A stretch of DNA of 64,000 bases from Diplonema japonicum. Lineage: Eukaryota > Euglenozoa > Diplonemea > Diplonemida > Diplonemidae. Location of the stretch: positions 433,901-497,900 of the forward strand of contig OZ025714.1 in NCBI GenBank assembly GCA_964019335.1. Reading direction: 5' to 3'. Below are positions 10,105 to 18,715 of the stretch, in pieces; within the stretch, counting starts at the first letter, position 1; each line of letters begins with the position of its first letter. A program made the position numbers and the translations under genes. Under the pieces are notes generated by a model, which was not told where the DNA came from, searched no databases, and saw only the letters and a list, made by a program, of their open reading frames with translations.

Positions 10105-12192
10105 TTAATTTTTTTTATCGTGAACTCTGTGCCGCTTAATCTTCCAAAGTGCCACGAGTATAAGGCACAGATTCATGGCTGAGAAGTAATAGCCTGTTGC
10201 ACGGTGCTTTGGAACGGTGTAAGTGACTTTCGGGGCACGGGGCTTGGTGGAGACCATAGCAGTGCAGCCCAGTGTGTCGTTGTAGAGGGTGGCCGTGCGT
10301 GGGTAGGTCAGGATGAGCGAGAACTCCTGCTGTGCTTGCGGAAAAGACACATGAACAGCCCAAAAGCCTTTCTCGGCTGGGAATGTCCACTTCTTTAGGT
10401 TTGGCAGCGAGGCGTCTGACTTGATGACGTCGGAAGGTGTGTGGACCGCCACCTGCAGCGGGTGCTCCCGTCCCTTCTCCGTCCACGAGACGGTCAGGAC
10501 AACCTCTCCTTCCGCGTCTGCGGCTCGGAAACACACTCTGGTGTCTTCTGCCTTCGCACTGCCTTCCAGCAGCACCACGTTCTGTTCAAAGACGCCTTGC
10601 AGCTCCACCCTCCCGTGGCCTTGGAACGGGTCCGGCGCTGCCTTCCGTTTGAAAACCTCCCACCGCTTTGTGCCATCGTAGTTGATTCCCCCTGTGAGCT
10701 TCACCGCCGTGTGCACAAGAAGCCCCCGTATCAGTGCTGAGGACGGGGATGCAGGCACAGGCTCACCCAACCCATACCTAGCCTTGGCTCCCTTCAAGAT
10801 GGCTTCCCTGAGTAACGCTGCAGCACCACCGATGAGCGCTGTCGCTACCGACGACCCTGTGTGCGGGATCAAGCCATGGGTTGTGTTCGCCCTCGGCAGC
10901 AGCACCATGTCGGCGGGTGCCACCACGTCGGGCTTCACACGTTCAGAAGCGAAGCTCCCCCTCCCTGACACCGACAACACGTTCTCGGATGACCACTTAG
11001 GGTACTGGAAGGGCGTCTCGAAGGGCCCGGTCACTCTGCACCCTTCGATGTCCTTTCCGTCCTCCGCAGAGATCATGAAGGACGGCAGGTACTCTTCCGT
11101 GTCCGTGTCTTCCACCTCCATTGGCCCGTCGACGAAGGGTTTGTTGTTCACCACAAGTAGCATTTTCGCTTGCTTGGCATTTGCTGCCTTGACAGAGAAG
11201 AAGCACTCACCGCGTGCTGCAACGAACACAGCGTTCACTTGAGTCAAATTGGCCGCCCTCCCGCACCCATACGCCCCACCAGAGTGCGCCACGATAGGTG
11301 TGTCATATATTGCCTTCACAGGGTATGGGGAGAACTGTCCCCTGTACGCAAATATCTTGCGCATGACTCCCTTGCAAGTGAGTTCCAGCTGAAGTGACGG
11401 GTAGCCGAGCGCTTTGCGTGCTGCCTGTAGGGGTTCTATGCCCCCTGCGGTGAGCGTGTTTCGCGAAGTGTGAGGTTGGCAGATGTTGTTCTCTCCACAG
11501 CGTCCGCCTTCCGGAAAGAACTCGCACTTTTTGAGCCCGTTGTTGCCTGCAGCCCCTACGAGCACGGCGTCGGGGTACTTCAGTGCAAAGGTGTCGAGGC
11601 TGTTGGACGTCCTTGGCCCGCCGCCGCAGAAGGCCATGACGAAAACCCTCGCACCCTGCTCGTAGAGGGTCTCGAGGGGCTTCATGAGGTTGTGGGGTAT
11701 CTCAAGGCTGCCGTTGTAGGTGCGAGAGAGGGACCAAAGAGCGAGCTTTGCAGCGGGTGCGACACCGTTGCTGTAGTGAGAAGTGGCAAGGGGTGGGACC
11801 CGGAAGGATGCGGGGTTGGGGGTGGTGACGTGGCCTGGGGCTTGGCAATGACCGACCGCAGCGCCTGCCATAGAAGTGCCGTGGCTGTTGAGGCGGGTGT
11901 CGTTGTGGTGGGTGTATCCCCATGGGTTCCCAAGGTACACGATCTTCCTGTGGCCCTCAATGGGGATGTTGTTCGGGAGCTGCTCATGCGCCGCGTCGTC
12001 AAAGGCACAGTGGAAGTTATCGAGGCCTGTGTCCAACACACCTACCACCTCCCCCTCGCCCCTTAGCCCCATGTCATGCAGCGTGTTCGTCAGCTCATTA
12101 CCACTCTGCACATAGGGCACCGCATACCGCATGCCACTCACAGCATCATGCACCAGCATCACCCACATGGCCATCCATCGCAAGGAAGCCAT
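10105..12192 (-). CDS. Subtilisin-like serine protease (S8), secreted, with C-terminal membrane anchor
   Basis: 695 residues from the ATG at 12192. I prefer this start to the ATG at 12312 because TCTTCTTCACAG ends 2-3 nt before it and the protein then begins with a signal peptide (MASLRWMAMWVMLVHD). The S8 triad is visible: Asp in VVGVLDTGLD, His in RLNSHGTSMAGA, oxyanion Asn in VGAAGNNG and Ser in HTGSSVATALIGG. A PA-like insert (RGECFFSVKAANAKQAKMLL) lies between the Asn and Ser motifs, as in many eukaryotic subtilases. A beta-rich domain follows, then a membrane span near the end (YYFSAMNLCLILVALW) and a short basic tail. Predicted to act in the secretory pathway or at the cell surface. 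Specificity is unknown. Confidence 0.88.
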   Translation of the reverse strand: MASLRWMAMWVMLVHDAVSGMRYAVPYVQSGNELTNTLHDMGLRGEGEVVGVLDTGLDNFHCAFDDAAHEQLPNNIPIEGHRKIVYLGNPWGYTHHNDTRLNSHGTSMAGAAVGHCQAPGHVTTPNPASFRVPPLATSHYSNGVAPAAKLALWSLSRTYNGSLEIPHNLMKPLETLYEQGARVFVMAFCGGGPRTSNSLDTFALKYPDAVLVGAAGNNGLKKCEFFPEGGRCGENNICQPHTSRNTLTAGGIEPLQAARKALGYPSLQLELTCKGVMRKIFAYRGQFSPYPVKAIYDTPIVAHSGGAYGCGRAANLTQVNAVFVAARGECFFSVKAANAKQAKMLLVVNNKPFVDGPMEVEDTDTEEYLPSFMISAEDGKDIEGCRVTGPFETPFQYPKWSSENVLSVSGRGSFASERVKPDVVAPADMVLLPRANTTHGLIPHTGSSVATALIGGAAALLREAILKGAKARYGLGEPVPASPSSALIRGLLVHTAVKLTGGINYDGTKRWEVFKRKAAPDPFQGHGRVELQGVFEQNVVLLEGSAKAEDTRVCFRAADAEGEVVLTVSWTEKGREHPLQVAVHTPSDVIKSDASLPNLKKWTFPAEKGFWAVHVSFPQAQQEFSLILTYPRTATLYNDTLGCTAMVSTKPRAPKVTYTVPKHRATGYYFSAMNLCLILVALWKIKRHRVHDKKN

Positions 12193-12456
12193 CCCCTGTG
12201 AAGAAGACCCCTGGTGCGGGGAAGGGAAGAAGAATAAGAGGCAAGGAACGAGAAGAATAAAAGAGCCATGTGTTTGCGCACACGGTATACATCCATGGGA
12301 TAAGTACTGCATGTTACACTTTTGCTAGAAAAAGAAGAATAAAAAGTACGCCTTTTTTTTTTTTTTTTTAAATTATTCTCCTGTTTTCTCGTTATCAAAC
12401 AAGGAATTGGTGTGAAGGTTGAGATAATTTTTGAAGCGGGTAAGGGAGAGGGGAAT

Positions 12457-12786
12457 CTATTCCTGCTCTCTCACAGCAACGCCTGTGAGCTCTACTGTCT
12501 GCCCGATGCCTTCTGGTTGGTATATGGTGTTGGTGACCTGCACAGGCAGTGCTGTTGTGAGTGTGGGCGTGGACCCCTTGTTGCGGTTGTAGAAGAAAAC
12601 TGCAAGGAAGATGAGCGCTGTCAGAAAAGCGAGAAATATGCAAAACCAACCGGCAAGCTTTGCACCCTCAGTGGGCTTCTCATAATGCCTATAGTTGTAA
12701 TCATAGCCATCTCTGGGCACGCAGCGCCACCTCCCTTCCTGGCGCACACACTGATAATCAAAACGGCACGGACCACAATGACTCAT
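12457..12786 (-). CDS. Small single-pass Cys-containing membrane protein
   Basis: 109 residues with no family I recognise. The N-terminal 30 residues hold four Cys in CGPCRFDYQCVRQEGRWRC, similar in spacing to the Cys repeats of the protein at 13629-14687. A 22-residue hydrophobic span (AGWFCIFLAFLTALIFLAVFFY) lies at about 45-66, followed by a basic stop and a short Thr/Val-rich tail. There is no cleavable signal peptide. It lies between the subtilisin gene and the other small membrane-protein genes on the same strand and may belong with them. The upstream region is extremely T- and A-rich. Confidence 0.6.
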   Translation of the reverse strand: MSHCGPCRFDYQCVRQEGRWRCVPRDGYDYNYRHYEKPTEGAKLAGWFCIFLAFLTALIFLAVFFYNRNKGSTPTLTTALPVQVTNTIYQPEGIGQTVELTGVAVREQE

Positions 12787-13628
12787 TTCTTTTTATTTTG
12801 CCCTTTGGTTTAAGAATAGGGGGACTGGCCTGTGTCAGACAAGGAGTAAATAAAAAAACAAAGAAGGAGCAAGAATTATTAAAAAAAAAAGGGGGGGGAA
12901 ATAAAACAACAAGAACTCTCTATCGTGCTGGTGGGGTAAAAAAAAAAGAAAAGAAAAAAAAACTCCCCCCTTTTTTTTTCTGTTTCTGTTCTTTTATCTG
13001 ACCAGCTTTTTTTTTCCCCCATTTTTTTTTTTTTTTTTTTTGTTCTCGTGTTTACTTTTTTTTCCCCCCCTTTTCTTTTTTTTTTCTTTCGCACACATTC
13101 CATTCCTTTTGCACATTTCTTTTTCTTTTTTTTCCACTGCGTATGCATCCATCTTCACACGAAGATGGATAAGAATAACAAAAAAAACCGCTTACACGAC
13201 ACAGCAATGGACTCGTCTAGTAAATCGCCAAAGGGGGAACGGGAATAGAGAGGAAGAGTGGGGGGGTCTCAAAAAAATTAAATATTTACCTCGGCCATTT
13301 TTATGTATTTATTTCAATCTCTCTTTTTTTTTTTTTTTTTTTTTTCTTTTTTTCTTTTTTTTTTTCCTGTTTTATAATTATTTCTTTTTGAATTTCTTTA
13401 TACTCTCGCGTTCATCCCCAAGTTGCCAAAAGGATATGACGAGAGGGAAAGGGAAGCAGATAGAGGAGTGACGGAAAAAAAAAAAAAAAAATTGAAACTT
13501 TTTTTTTTGAAACAGGGGGGGAAGAAAACGGGTATAGTGAGTTTGAGAGAGCAAATAATAATAAAAAAGGAAGAAGAAAAAAAACTATAAAAAAAGCGCG
13601 TATTTTATTATTATTATTATTTTTGTCA
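12787..13628. other. Intergenic, homopolymer-rich
   Basis: About 840 bp dominated by long T, A, C and G runs (T runs of 15-22 at 13022-13042 and 13324-13345). Apparent reading frames here are poly-Phe or poly-Lys artefacts. I see no gene or structured RNA. Confidence 0.6.
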
Positions 13629-14687
13629 TCACTGCTCACTCACGTTGTCATTAACAACAAGGGGCTCCTTGTCCTCTGTGAGGGGGTCAGACTTGACAGC
13701 AATATCGATAAGGTCCACCTCCTTGGCAGGGAAAGCGACTTCGGTGGGCACACCTGCCACAGGGACGGCAGCTGGTTTCTTGTTGCAGCACCTGCACAAC
13801 ACAACAATGATGAATCCTACAAAGCTGATCTTGCACAGCAGCTTCAGTCCCTTGAAGGCCATGTGGCGCCACTTGTGGCGCCTGTGGTGGTGGTGGTGAT
13901 CTTCGTCATCATTGTCATCATCATCATCATCATCATCATCATCGCTGTCCCATTCCTTCCTCGCGTGCTCCATGTGCTGACCCCACATCTCGTGTTCCTC
14001 AGCGGTCGATACACACATCTGTTCGCCGTCCTTGAACCTGCACACAAAGTCACTGGGGCATTCCTTGTCGCACTTCAGGTTGCGGCGCAGCCAAGCCCAC
14101 CACTCGTGTTCCTTCCTCTCGACACACTTTTGCTCGCCTTCCCTCATCCTGCATACAAGGTTCTCAGGGCACACCTTTTCGCACATCTGCTGGCGGTGGC
14201 GGCGCATCTTCGCACGCCAGCTCTCACCCCTCTTGACGCAGACCTCTTCGTCGCCTCTCATTCTGCAGACGCTGCCTTGCTCGCATTCCCTGTCGCACTT
14301 CTTGAAGTGGTTGTCGCGCCATTCCCTCCAACCCTCGGTCATGTTCTTGCGGAGCTCGCTAAGCTTGTCCTTGTTGACACAGACCTGCATCTCACCGATG
14401 GCGATGCACCGCTGCCCTTCGGGGCATGACTTGGAGCATCTGTGGGTTCTCATCGCGTGTAGCCACTGTGCGCGGTGGTCACCTTTGTGCTCTTCACCCC
14501 AGCCACGGTGTGCCCAGTGGTTGTCAGCAGAGGGCTCCTGCCCGCCCTTGTTTTCCCAATTCCTCCAGCGACGGCCGCGACTGTCCCTTTCGTTGTTGTG
14601 GTTGTGACCGTCACGTTCCTCGCGGCGTTCCCAGTCGCGCTGGGCACACACAGTGCCCAACAGTGTCAGAAGCAGTGCCGTCTTCAT
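13629..14687 (-). CDS. Type I membrane protein with four Cys repeats and an Asp/His juxtamembrane tract
   Basis: 352 residues, family not recognised. A signal peptide (MKTALLLTLLGTVCA) is followed by a charged Arg/Asp/His-rich region. Four repeats of about 45 residues come next, each with the pattern C-x3-C-P/E-x4-C/V-x-C-R-x3-G-E-x-x-C-V (for example CEKVCPENLVCRMREGEQKC and CDKECPSDFVCRFKDGEQMC). Then come a run of about 10 Asp, a run of five His, and a membrane span (ISFVGFIIVVLCRCC) with a 60-residue cytosolic tail. The charged tract would lie just outside the membrane and could bind metal ions, but that is inference. The gene at 15186-15611 shares the signal peptide, Asp tract and membrane layout without the Cys repeats. 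Confidence 0.75.
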   Translation of the reverse strand: MKTALLLTLLGTVCAQRDWERREERDGHNHNNERDSRGRRWRNWENKGGQEPSADNHWAHRGWGEEHKGDHRAQWLHAMRTHRCSKSCPEGQRCIAIGEMQVCVNKDKLSELRKNMTEGWREWRDNHFKKCDRECEQGSVCRMRGDEEVCVKRGESWRAKMRRHRQQMCEKVCPENLVCRMREGEQKCVERKEHEWWAWLRRNLKCDKECPSDFVCRFKDGEQMCVSTAEEHEMWGQHMEHARKEWDSDDDDDDDDDDNDDEDHHHHHRRHKWRHMAFKGLKLLCKISFVGFIIVVLCRCCNKKPAAVPVAGVPTEVAFPAKEVDLIDIAVKSDPLTEDKEPLVVNDNVSEQ

Positions 14688-15185
14688 GTTTCCTAGCTGT
14701 TTGGTGTTTCACGCGGCAGAGAAAAAGAACTGAAATATGTAGAGCAGAGAGCTATAGATAGAAGAAGAGGGTGGTAGTGGTTGTATAGTAGCCTCGGACC
14801 CCGCTTTACAATCTTGAAGACAAGATTACAGCATCTACAAAAAAGATCAGGCGATTGCTATTAATTTTACAATGTCCAAACTCCGTTTTCTCTCTCGTTT
14901 ATTCTTTTTTCTTGTATCATTGCAGCAAGAAAGCAGCTCAAGGATATGAGGCACAAAAAAAGGGGGAGCGGGAGGAGGGGAGAAGAGAGAGAGAGTACTT
15001 GCTTTACGGGAATCAAGTTTTCTACTGTAATGTTGGGAAAGAAAAAAAAGAAAAAAAAACGTGTTTGGACCGTCGTCCACACCGCTGCTGCAGATATGTG
15101 TGGTCGTGTATCGAAGCTGCTGGGGACACAGCTTGGGGTTTAAAAAAAAGAAAACTATTTATCATCCGGAGAGAGAAGGGCGCTT
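14688..15185. other. Intergenic, nothing recognised
   Basis: About 500 bp of A/T-rich sequence with GA-rich and A-run segments. I see no supported gene. The part next to 14687 contains an AACAGCTAG acceptor-like site 5 nt before the downstream ATG. Confidence 0.5.
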
Positions 15186-15611
15186 TCAAACATTCTCCAC
15201 ATTCTCCATTTTCTTGACATCGAATAGCTCCTCCTCCTTGCCCTCTGGGAGGGTCTCTATAGCATTAGCAGGCACCCCGTTCACTGGGGAGTTCTTATCG
15301 GCGGCGGCGGCGGCCTTCTTCTCGTTGTTGCGCCTATTCATAAGGCAGCACGCCACAACACATAGGACAACTACAAGTACCGCAGCAGAGATGCACAGGG
15401 CCACCTTCAGCGATTTGCTATCATCATCATCATCATCATCGGTAGATCCATGGCGGCGACCTCCGTATTTATGATTCTTCCAATACCCCGTGTGGCCTCC
15501 CCTGTGTTTTCCCTTGTGGTGCGCTGTCTCTGCGATCCCAGCATCACTAGTGTCCTCCCCGAGGCACATGCACACAAGCATCGCAAGCTGAACAGCGATC
15601 ACTGCCTTCAT
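15186..15611 (-). CDS. Small type I membrane protein with His-rich segment and Asp tract
   Basis: 141 residues, family not recognised. A signal peptide (MKAVIAVQLAMLVCMCLG) is followed by a His/Gly/Lys-rich segment (HHKGKHRGGHTGYWKNHKYG), a run of seven Asp, a membrane span (VALCISAAVLVVVLCVVACCL) and a 45-residue cytosolic tail with an Ala run and an acidic end. The order of signal peptide, basic/His region, Asp tract, membrane span and tail repeats that of the 352-residue neighbour, so the two may be diverged relatives. No acceptor-like AG is seen close to this ATG, unlike most genes here. Confidence 0.65.
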   Translation of the reverse strand: MKAVIAVQLAMLVCMCLGEDTSDAGIAETAHHKGKHRGGHTGYWKNHKYGGRRHGSTDDDDDDDSKSLKVALCISAAVLVVVLCVVACCLMNRRNNEKKAAAAADKNSPVNGVPANAIETLPEGKEEELFDVKKMENVENV

Positions 15612-16229
15612 TTTTTTTTTAAAAATAAAATAAGTAATAGCACCTTTTTTTTTCTTTTTTTTTCCCCTTCTTTTTTTCTTTTTTCAATGGGATGCGATAA
15701 GTATTGAATAACAATTTTCTTTTTTATCAGAAGGAAGAAAATAGAGAAAAAAGAAAAAAAAAAGAGAAAAAAAAAAGAGACATTTAAGAAAAAAAAAAAG
15801 CAGAGAGAAGGTCTTCCCCCCCCGTGGGTGGTGCGAGCGGCTCAGCATGAAGATCAGAAGATTCTCAAAAAGCAAAAGAAGAAGAAGAGGGCAGGTGTGG
15901 CCACCTGACTTTGGTTCTGTTGCTTCTCTTATCACACCCCGCAAAGAGAATAAGGGGTGCAGGCGTCGTGTACATCACGAAAGTGCGGCGAAGAACGACA
16001 CCATCCAAGGATCCCTTACTCGGTCTCGGTATCACCCCGGCGGCATTATTCTGCCTTGTCGCGCCACCCTCGGGGCCAGCTTCGGTGCCGCTTTCCCTTG
16101 CACCGGTAGTACCTGTAGTGTTAAGCTTAGACTCGCTGGGTGAGATAGAAAACAAAGACTAAAGAGACAAAATAAAGGTAAAATAAGAAAGAAAAAAAAA
16201 GTTTGCTGTGTTAACAGCAAGGCGGTTCG
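15612..16229. other. Intergenic with an unassigned mixed-composition island (15890-16150)
   Basis: The flanks are A/T homopolymer-rich. The middle 260 bp is of normal complexity and relatively GC-rich. On the minus strand it follows a good pyrimidine tract ending in TATCTCACCCAG (near 16137). Only short frames are present, so it could be a non-coding RNA, a 5' leader or a decayed gene. I cannot assign it. Confidence 0.35.
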
Positions 16230-16841
16230 TCATTTCGCTGCCAATCTCTCGATGGTGTTCGACCACTGCTTGTCCGACCGCACAGGGCACTGCCTCAAGG
16301 TGTTGGCGATGTACTTGTCGTGCAGCTTCTGATCGCGCTCCTTGTTGTTCTCCATGGGTTTGGAGTAGAGGCGTATGTTGGCCTCTTTTTCTTGTTCCTT
16401 TTCCAGCTTCTTCGAGGGGGGTTCCACAGTGTACTTTGCGGCGAGAGTGGCCTTGGTGGTTTCCTTGGTGCGCAGTGCTTGGTGGAAGACACGCTGGAGT
16501 GACTCGTCTAGTTCGTCAGATGTAAGGGTCTTCCCATTCCCTGTGGGGGAGAGTTGGGAGAGCCGTGTCTCACGTTTCGCTTTGTCCTTGTCCAGGGCTT
16601 GGTTGTATAGACGTGTTATGCTGTCTTCAAGACGGGTTTTTGACACAACCGTCTTCTTCAGCAAGGGCTCAGGGTCCTTTGGCAGCGGTCTCACCTTGTG
16701 TAACCGTTCTACCGACTTATCCAGCTGATCCTTCGACAGTTTCGGCAGCTGCGGGCACGCGGAGTACGGGTTCGCACTGTTCGCCCTCAGCTGCGACATC
16801 ATCATCACCTGCCTCGTGTGCGGTGTGGCGGTGACGCTCAT
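16230..16841 (-). CDS. RLY-repeat protein, helical and charged (flagellate-type conserved hypothetical)
   Basis: 203 residues from the ATG at 16841, which follows AACTCTGGCAG by 7 nt. It is made of irregular repeats of about 40 residues. Each has an S-[VI/L]-x-R-[LV] core (KSVERLHK, DSITRLYNQALDKDKAKRE, ESLQRVFHQALRTKETTKA, EANIRLYSKPMENNKERD) followed by charged residues and often L...KY. It is probably alpha-helical, with no membrane span or enzyme motif. I recall similar RLY-type repeat proteins in kinetoplastids and other flagellates, where they are uncharacterised, but I cannot search for them here. A cytoskeletal or flagellar role is a guess. Confidence 0.65.
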   Translation of the reverse strand: MSVTATPHTRQVMMMSQLRANSANPYSACPQLPKLSKDQLDKSVERLHKVRPLPKDPEPLLKKTVVSKTRLEDSITRLYNQALDKDKAKRETRLSQLSPTGNGKTLTSDELDESLQRVFHQALRTKETTKATLAAKYTVEPPSKKLEKEQEKEANIRLYSKPMENNKERDQKLHDKYIANTLRQCPVRSDKQWSNTIERLAAK

Positions 16842-17261
16842 CCTCAACCTGCCAGAGTTCAATTAAGAAGGGAAGCATTGCTCGAACAGAAAAAAAAATG
16901 GGGGCAAATAGATATGTGTAAGTAAGTATACGGAAGTATAAAGGATAATATGAGGTTAATGTTAATGGGGGAAAGAGGGGGGGATCAGGTAAAGAAGTCA
17001 GAAAAAAAAAAAAAGAGAGGGTGGAGGACCTCAGCGGAAAGGTTTAAAACAGATACTGTAAACCTTCTTAACTATGTTCCCGGGGGGGGGGGGGGGCAAA
17101 TATTATCTTATGATGTTTTATTATTACTATTTTCTTTTTTTTTTTTGCAATGCACACATCCCCTCTGGGAAACAAAATAGATGGGCATAAAAAACAACAG
17201 GTTTACAGTACTTTTTTTTTGTTCGAAGGCACTGAGGGAAAAAAAAAAAAGAAAAAAAAAA
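16842..17261. other. Intergenic, low complexity
   Basis: About 420 bp with G and A runs (a run of 15 G near 17083). No gene is recognised. Confidence 0.55.
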
Positions 17262-18302
17262 CTAACTTATCAGCTGCTGATCTGCCGTGATGTATTGGTG
17301 CAAGACGGGGGCTTTGGGTGGCTGCGGAGATCTCCTTCTGCTTTCTGTAGAATAGAGGGATGGCGGGAGGGACTGGACTAAGGGGGCAGGGGAAGGGTCC
17401 ACGTGCATAACATATGGGTGGTGCTGTATCTGGTCTGCCCTGATGCGTGCCTTGGGGTTGTAGGTGAGACAGGCCTTAATAAGGGATCGCAAGTCGGGGT
17501 CCTCAAGGGTGTCGAGGTAAGACCTCTGTGCCGCCTGTTGCCTTCTTGTAGACAAGGAATGCATTATTCTTAACCCCTTTTCGCTTTTTGCAAGGACATC
17601 CGGAAGCGGTCCTACATGTCTCTCAAGCAGCGCCACGTGGTGCCCGTCGTTGGTGAAGTTGAAAAGAGGCATCCCTGTGGCCACTTCATAGAGGACACAC
17701 CCCAACGACCACACGTCAACCCCGTAGGACCACGGCAGGGAGAAGGTCGCTTCTGGTGCACGGTAGGGCCTTGTGCTGATCAGATCAGAGTCACCATTTT
17801 CGCTAAAAAACGAAGCACTACCAAAATCACAAATAGACCACCCATCGCCCAGCTGGTCTCTGCACGGGGAGCTCGTGTCCAGCAAGATGTTCTCCGGCTT
17901 CAGATCTGTGTGTATAATCTTACAATCGAAATGAATGAAGCGCAGTGCAGAAGCCATGTCACGCGCCAAGGACGCCACCATTCTCCTGTTGACGTGCGGG
18001 CTCCCGAATTGCCTGCTCTTCAGAGTGGGCCCCAGCAGCTTGAACACAAAGCAGGGACACCCTTCGTTGATGAAATGTGCCTTGACGCGGGCAACCTTCT
18101 CCGCCCCTGTCTTGTCCTTATCCACCATGCACCTTAGCACCTCTAGTTCAAACCTGGAGTCCTTGTAGTACTGCCTTTCGAGTATCTTGATAGCCACGAC
18201 CCGCCCCCTCGCGAGGTCCACCGCTTTCATCACTTTAGCGAAGTTCCCCTTTCCCACCTGCTCCATCAGTCTGTACCTGTTGGAGATGACATGGTCCGCC
18301 AT
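17262..18302 (-). CDS. LAMMER/CLK-family dual-specificity protein kinase
   Basis: 346 residues, essentially a bare kinase domain. Visible motifs: glycine loop VGKGNFAKV, VAIKIL lysine, catalytic loop IIHTDLKPENILL (His-Thr-Asp as in CLKs), ICDFGSASF, activation segment STRPYRAPEA, and HHVALLERHVGP in place of the family signature EHLAMMERILGP. CLK/LAMMER kinases phosphorylate SR splicing factors, which suits a genome with unusual introns, though that link is inference. The long regulatory N-terminus of animal CLKs is absent. The start at 18302 (MADHVISNRY) is preferred because CCAGCCACTACAG lies 14 nt upstream; the frame continues further upstream but overlaps another gene's 3' region. Confidence 0.88.
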   Translation of the reverse strand: MADHVISNRYRLMEQVGKGNFAKVMKAVDLARGRVVAIKILERQYYKDSRFELEVLRCMVDKDKTGAEKVARVKAHFINEGCPCFVFKLLGPTLKSRQFGSPHVNRRMVASLARDMASALRFIHFDCKIIHTDLKPENILLDTSSPCRDQLGDGWSICDFGSASFFSENGDSDLISTRPYRAPEATFSLPWSYGVDVWSLGCVLYEVATGMPLFNFTNDGHHVALLERHVGPLPDVLAKSEKGLRIMHSLSTRRQQAAQRSYLDTLEDPDLRSLIKACLTYNPKARIRADQIQHHPYVMHVDPSPAPLVQSLPPSLYSTESRRRSPQPPKAPVLHQYITADQQLIS

Positions 18303-18393
18303 GTGGTGTGTTGAACTGTAGTGGCTGGTGGGTGGCAGGCTTTTCTTTAATATAAAAATAGTGAAACATGTGTACAGAGGCCGTAGTGCCGCA

Positions 18394-18638
18394 CTACTTG
18401 CATGAGTAGTTGTAGCTCTTGAGCTGTGTGGGTGTTGTGGCATTGTATCGCTGGCATACTTCAAAATCAGGACCGCTGCCCTCCTTTCGTGCACCAGAGC
18501 ACACCACCGACGCAGTGGTCATGATATTCTTGGGTCCAAAGGTGACATCGGGCGTGGCGATCTGTGTGAATTGTGATGTTCTAAAAAAGCCAATACCGTG
18601 GCATAGCCGGAGAAGGATTTAGGGTCGAAGCCAGGCAT
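18394..18638 (-). CDS. 57-residue unknown protein, two short introns
   Basis: This gene is too short and split to appear as a long reading frame. Exon 1 is 18638-18597 (MPGFDPKSFSGYAT). Intron 1 is 18596-18562 (35 nt, GTATTG...ACACAG). Exon 2 is 18561-18460 (34 codons, starting IATPDVTFGPKNIMT). Intron 2 is 18459-18424 (36 nt, GTATGC...ACACAG). Exon 3 is 18423-18394 (LKSYNYSCK, then TAG). All junctions are phase 0. Intron 2 is a multiple of three without a stop, so retention would give 69 residues. TTATCCACACAG lies 28 nt before the ATG. I do not recognise the family, and there is no signal peptide or membrane span. It lies between the kinase and FAM20-like genes on the same strand. Confidence 0.6.
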
Positions 18639-18715
18639 CTTAGTTTTGGTTGTAGTGTAAGGTGTCTGTGTGGATAACGAACAGCACGCTGTCAAAGAGA
18701 GTAAGATGTTACTTG

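Noticed and set aside
12879-13471. Poly-Phe and poly-Lys frames
   Set aside because: Artefacts of long T and A runs; no conserved motif and no plausible protein composition.
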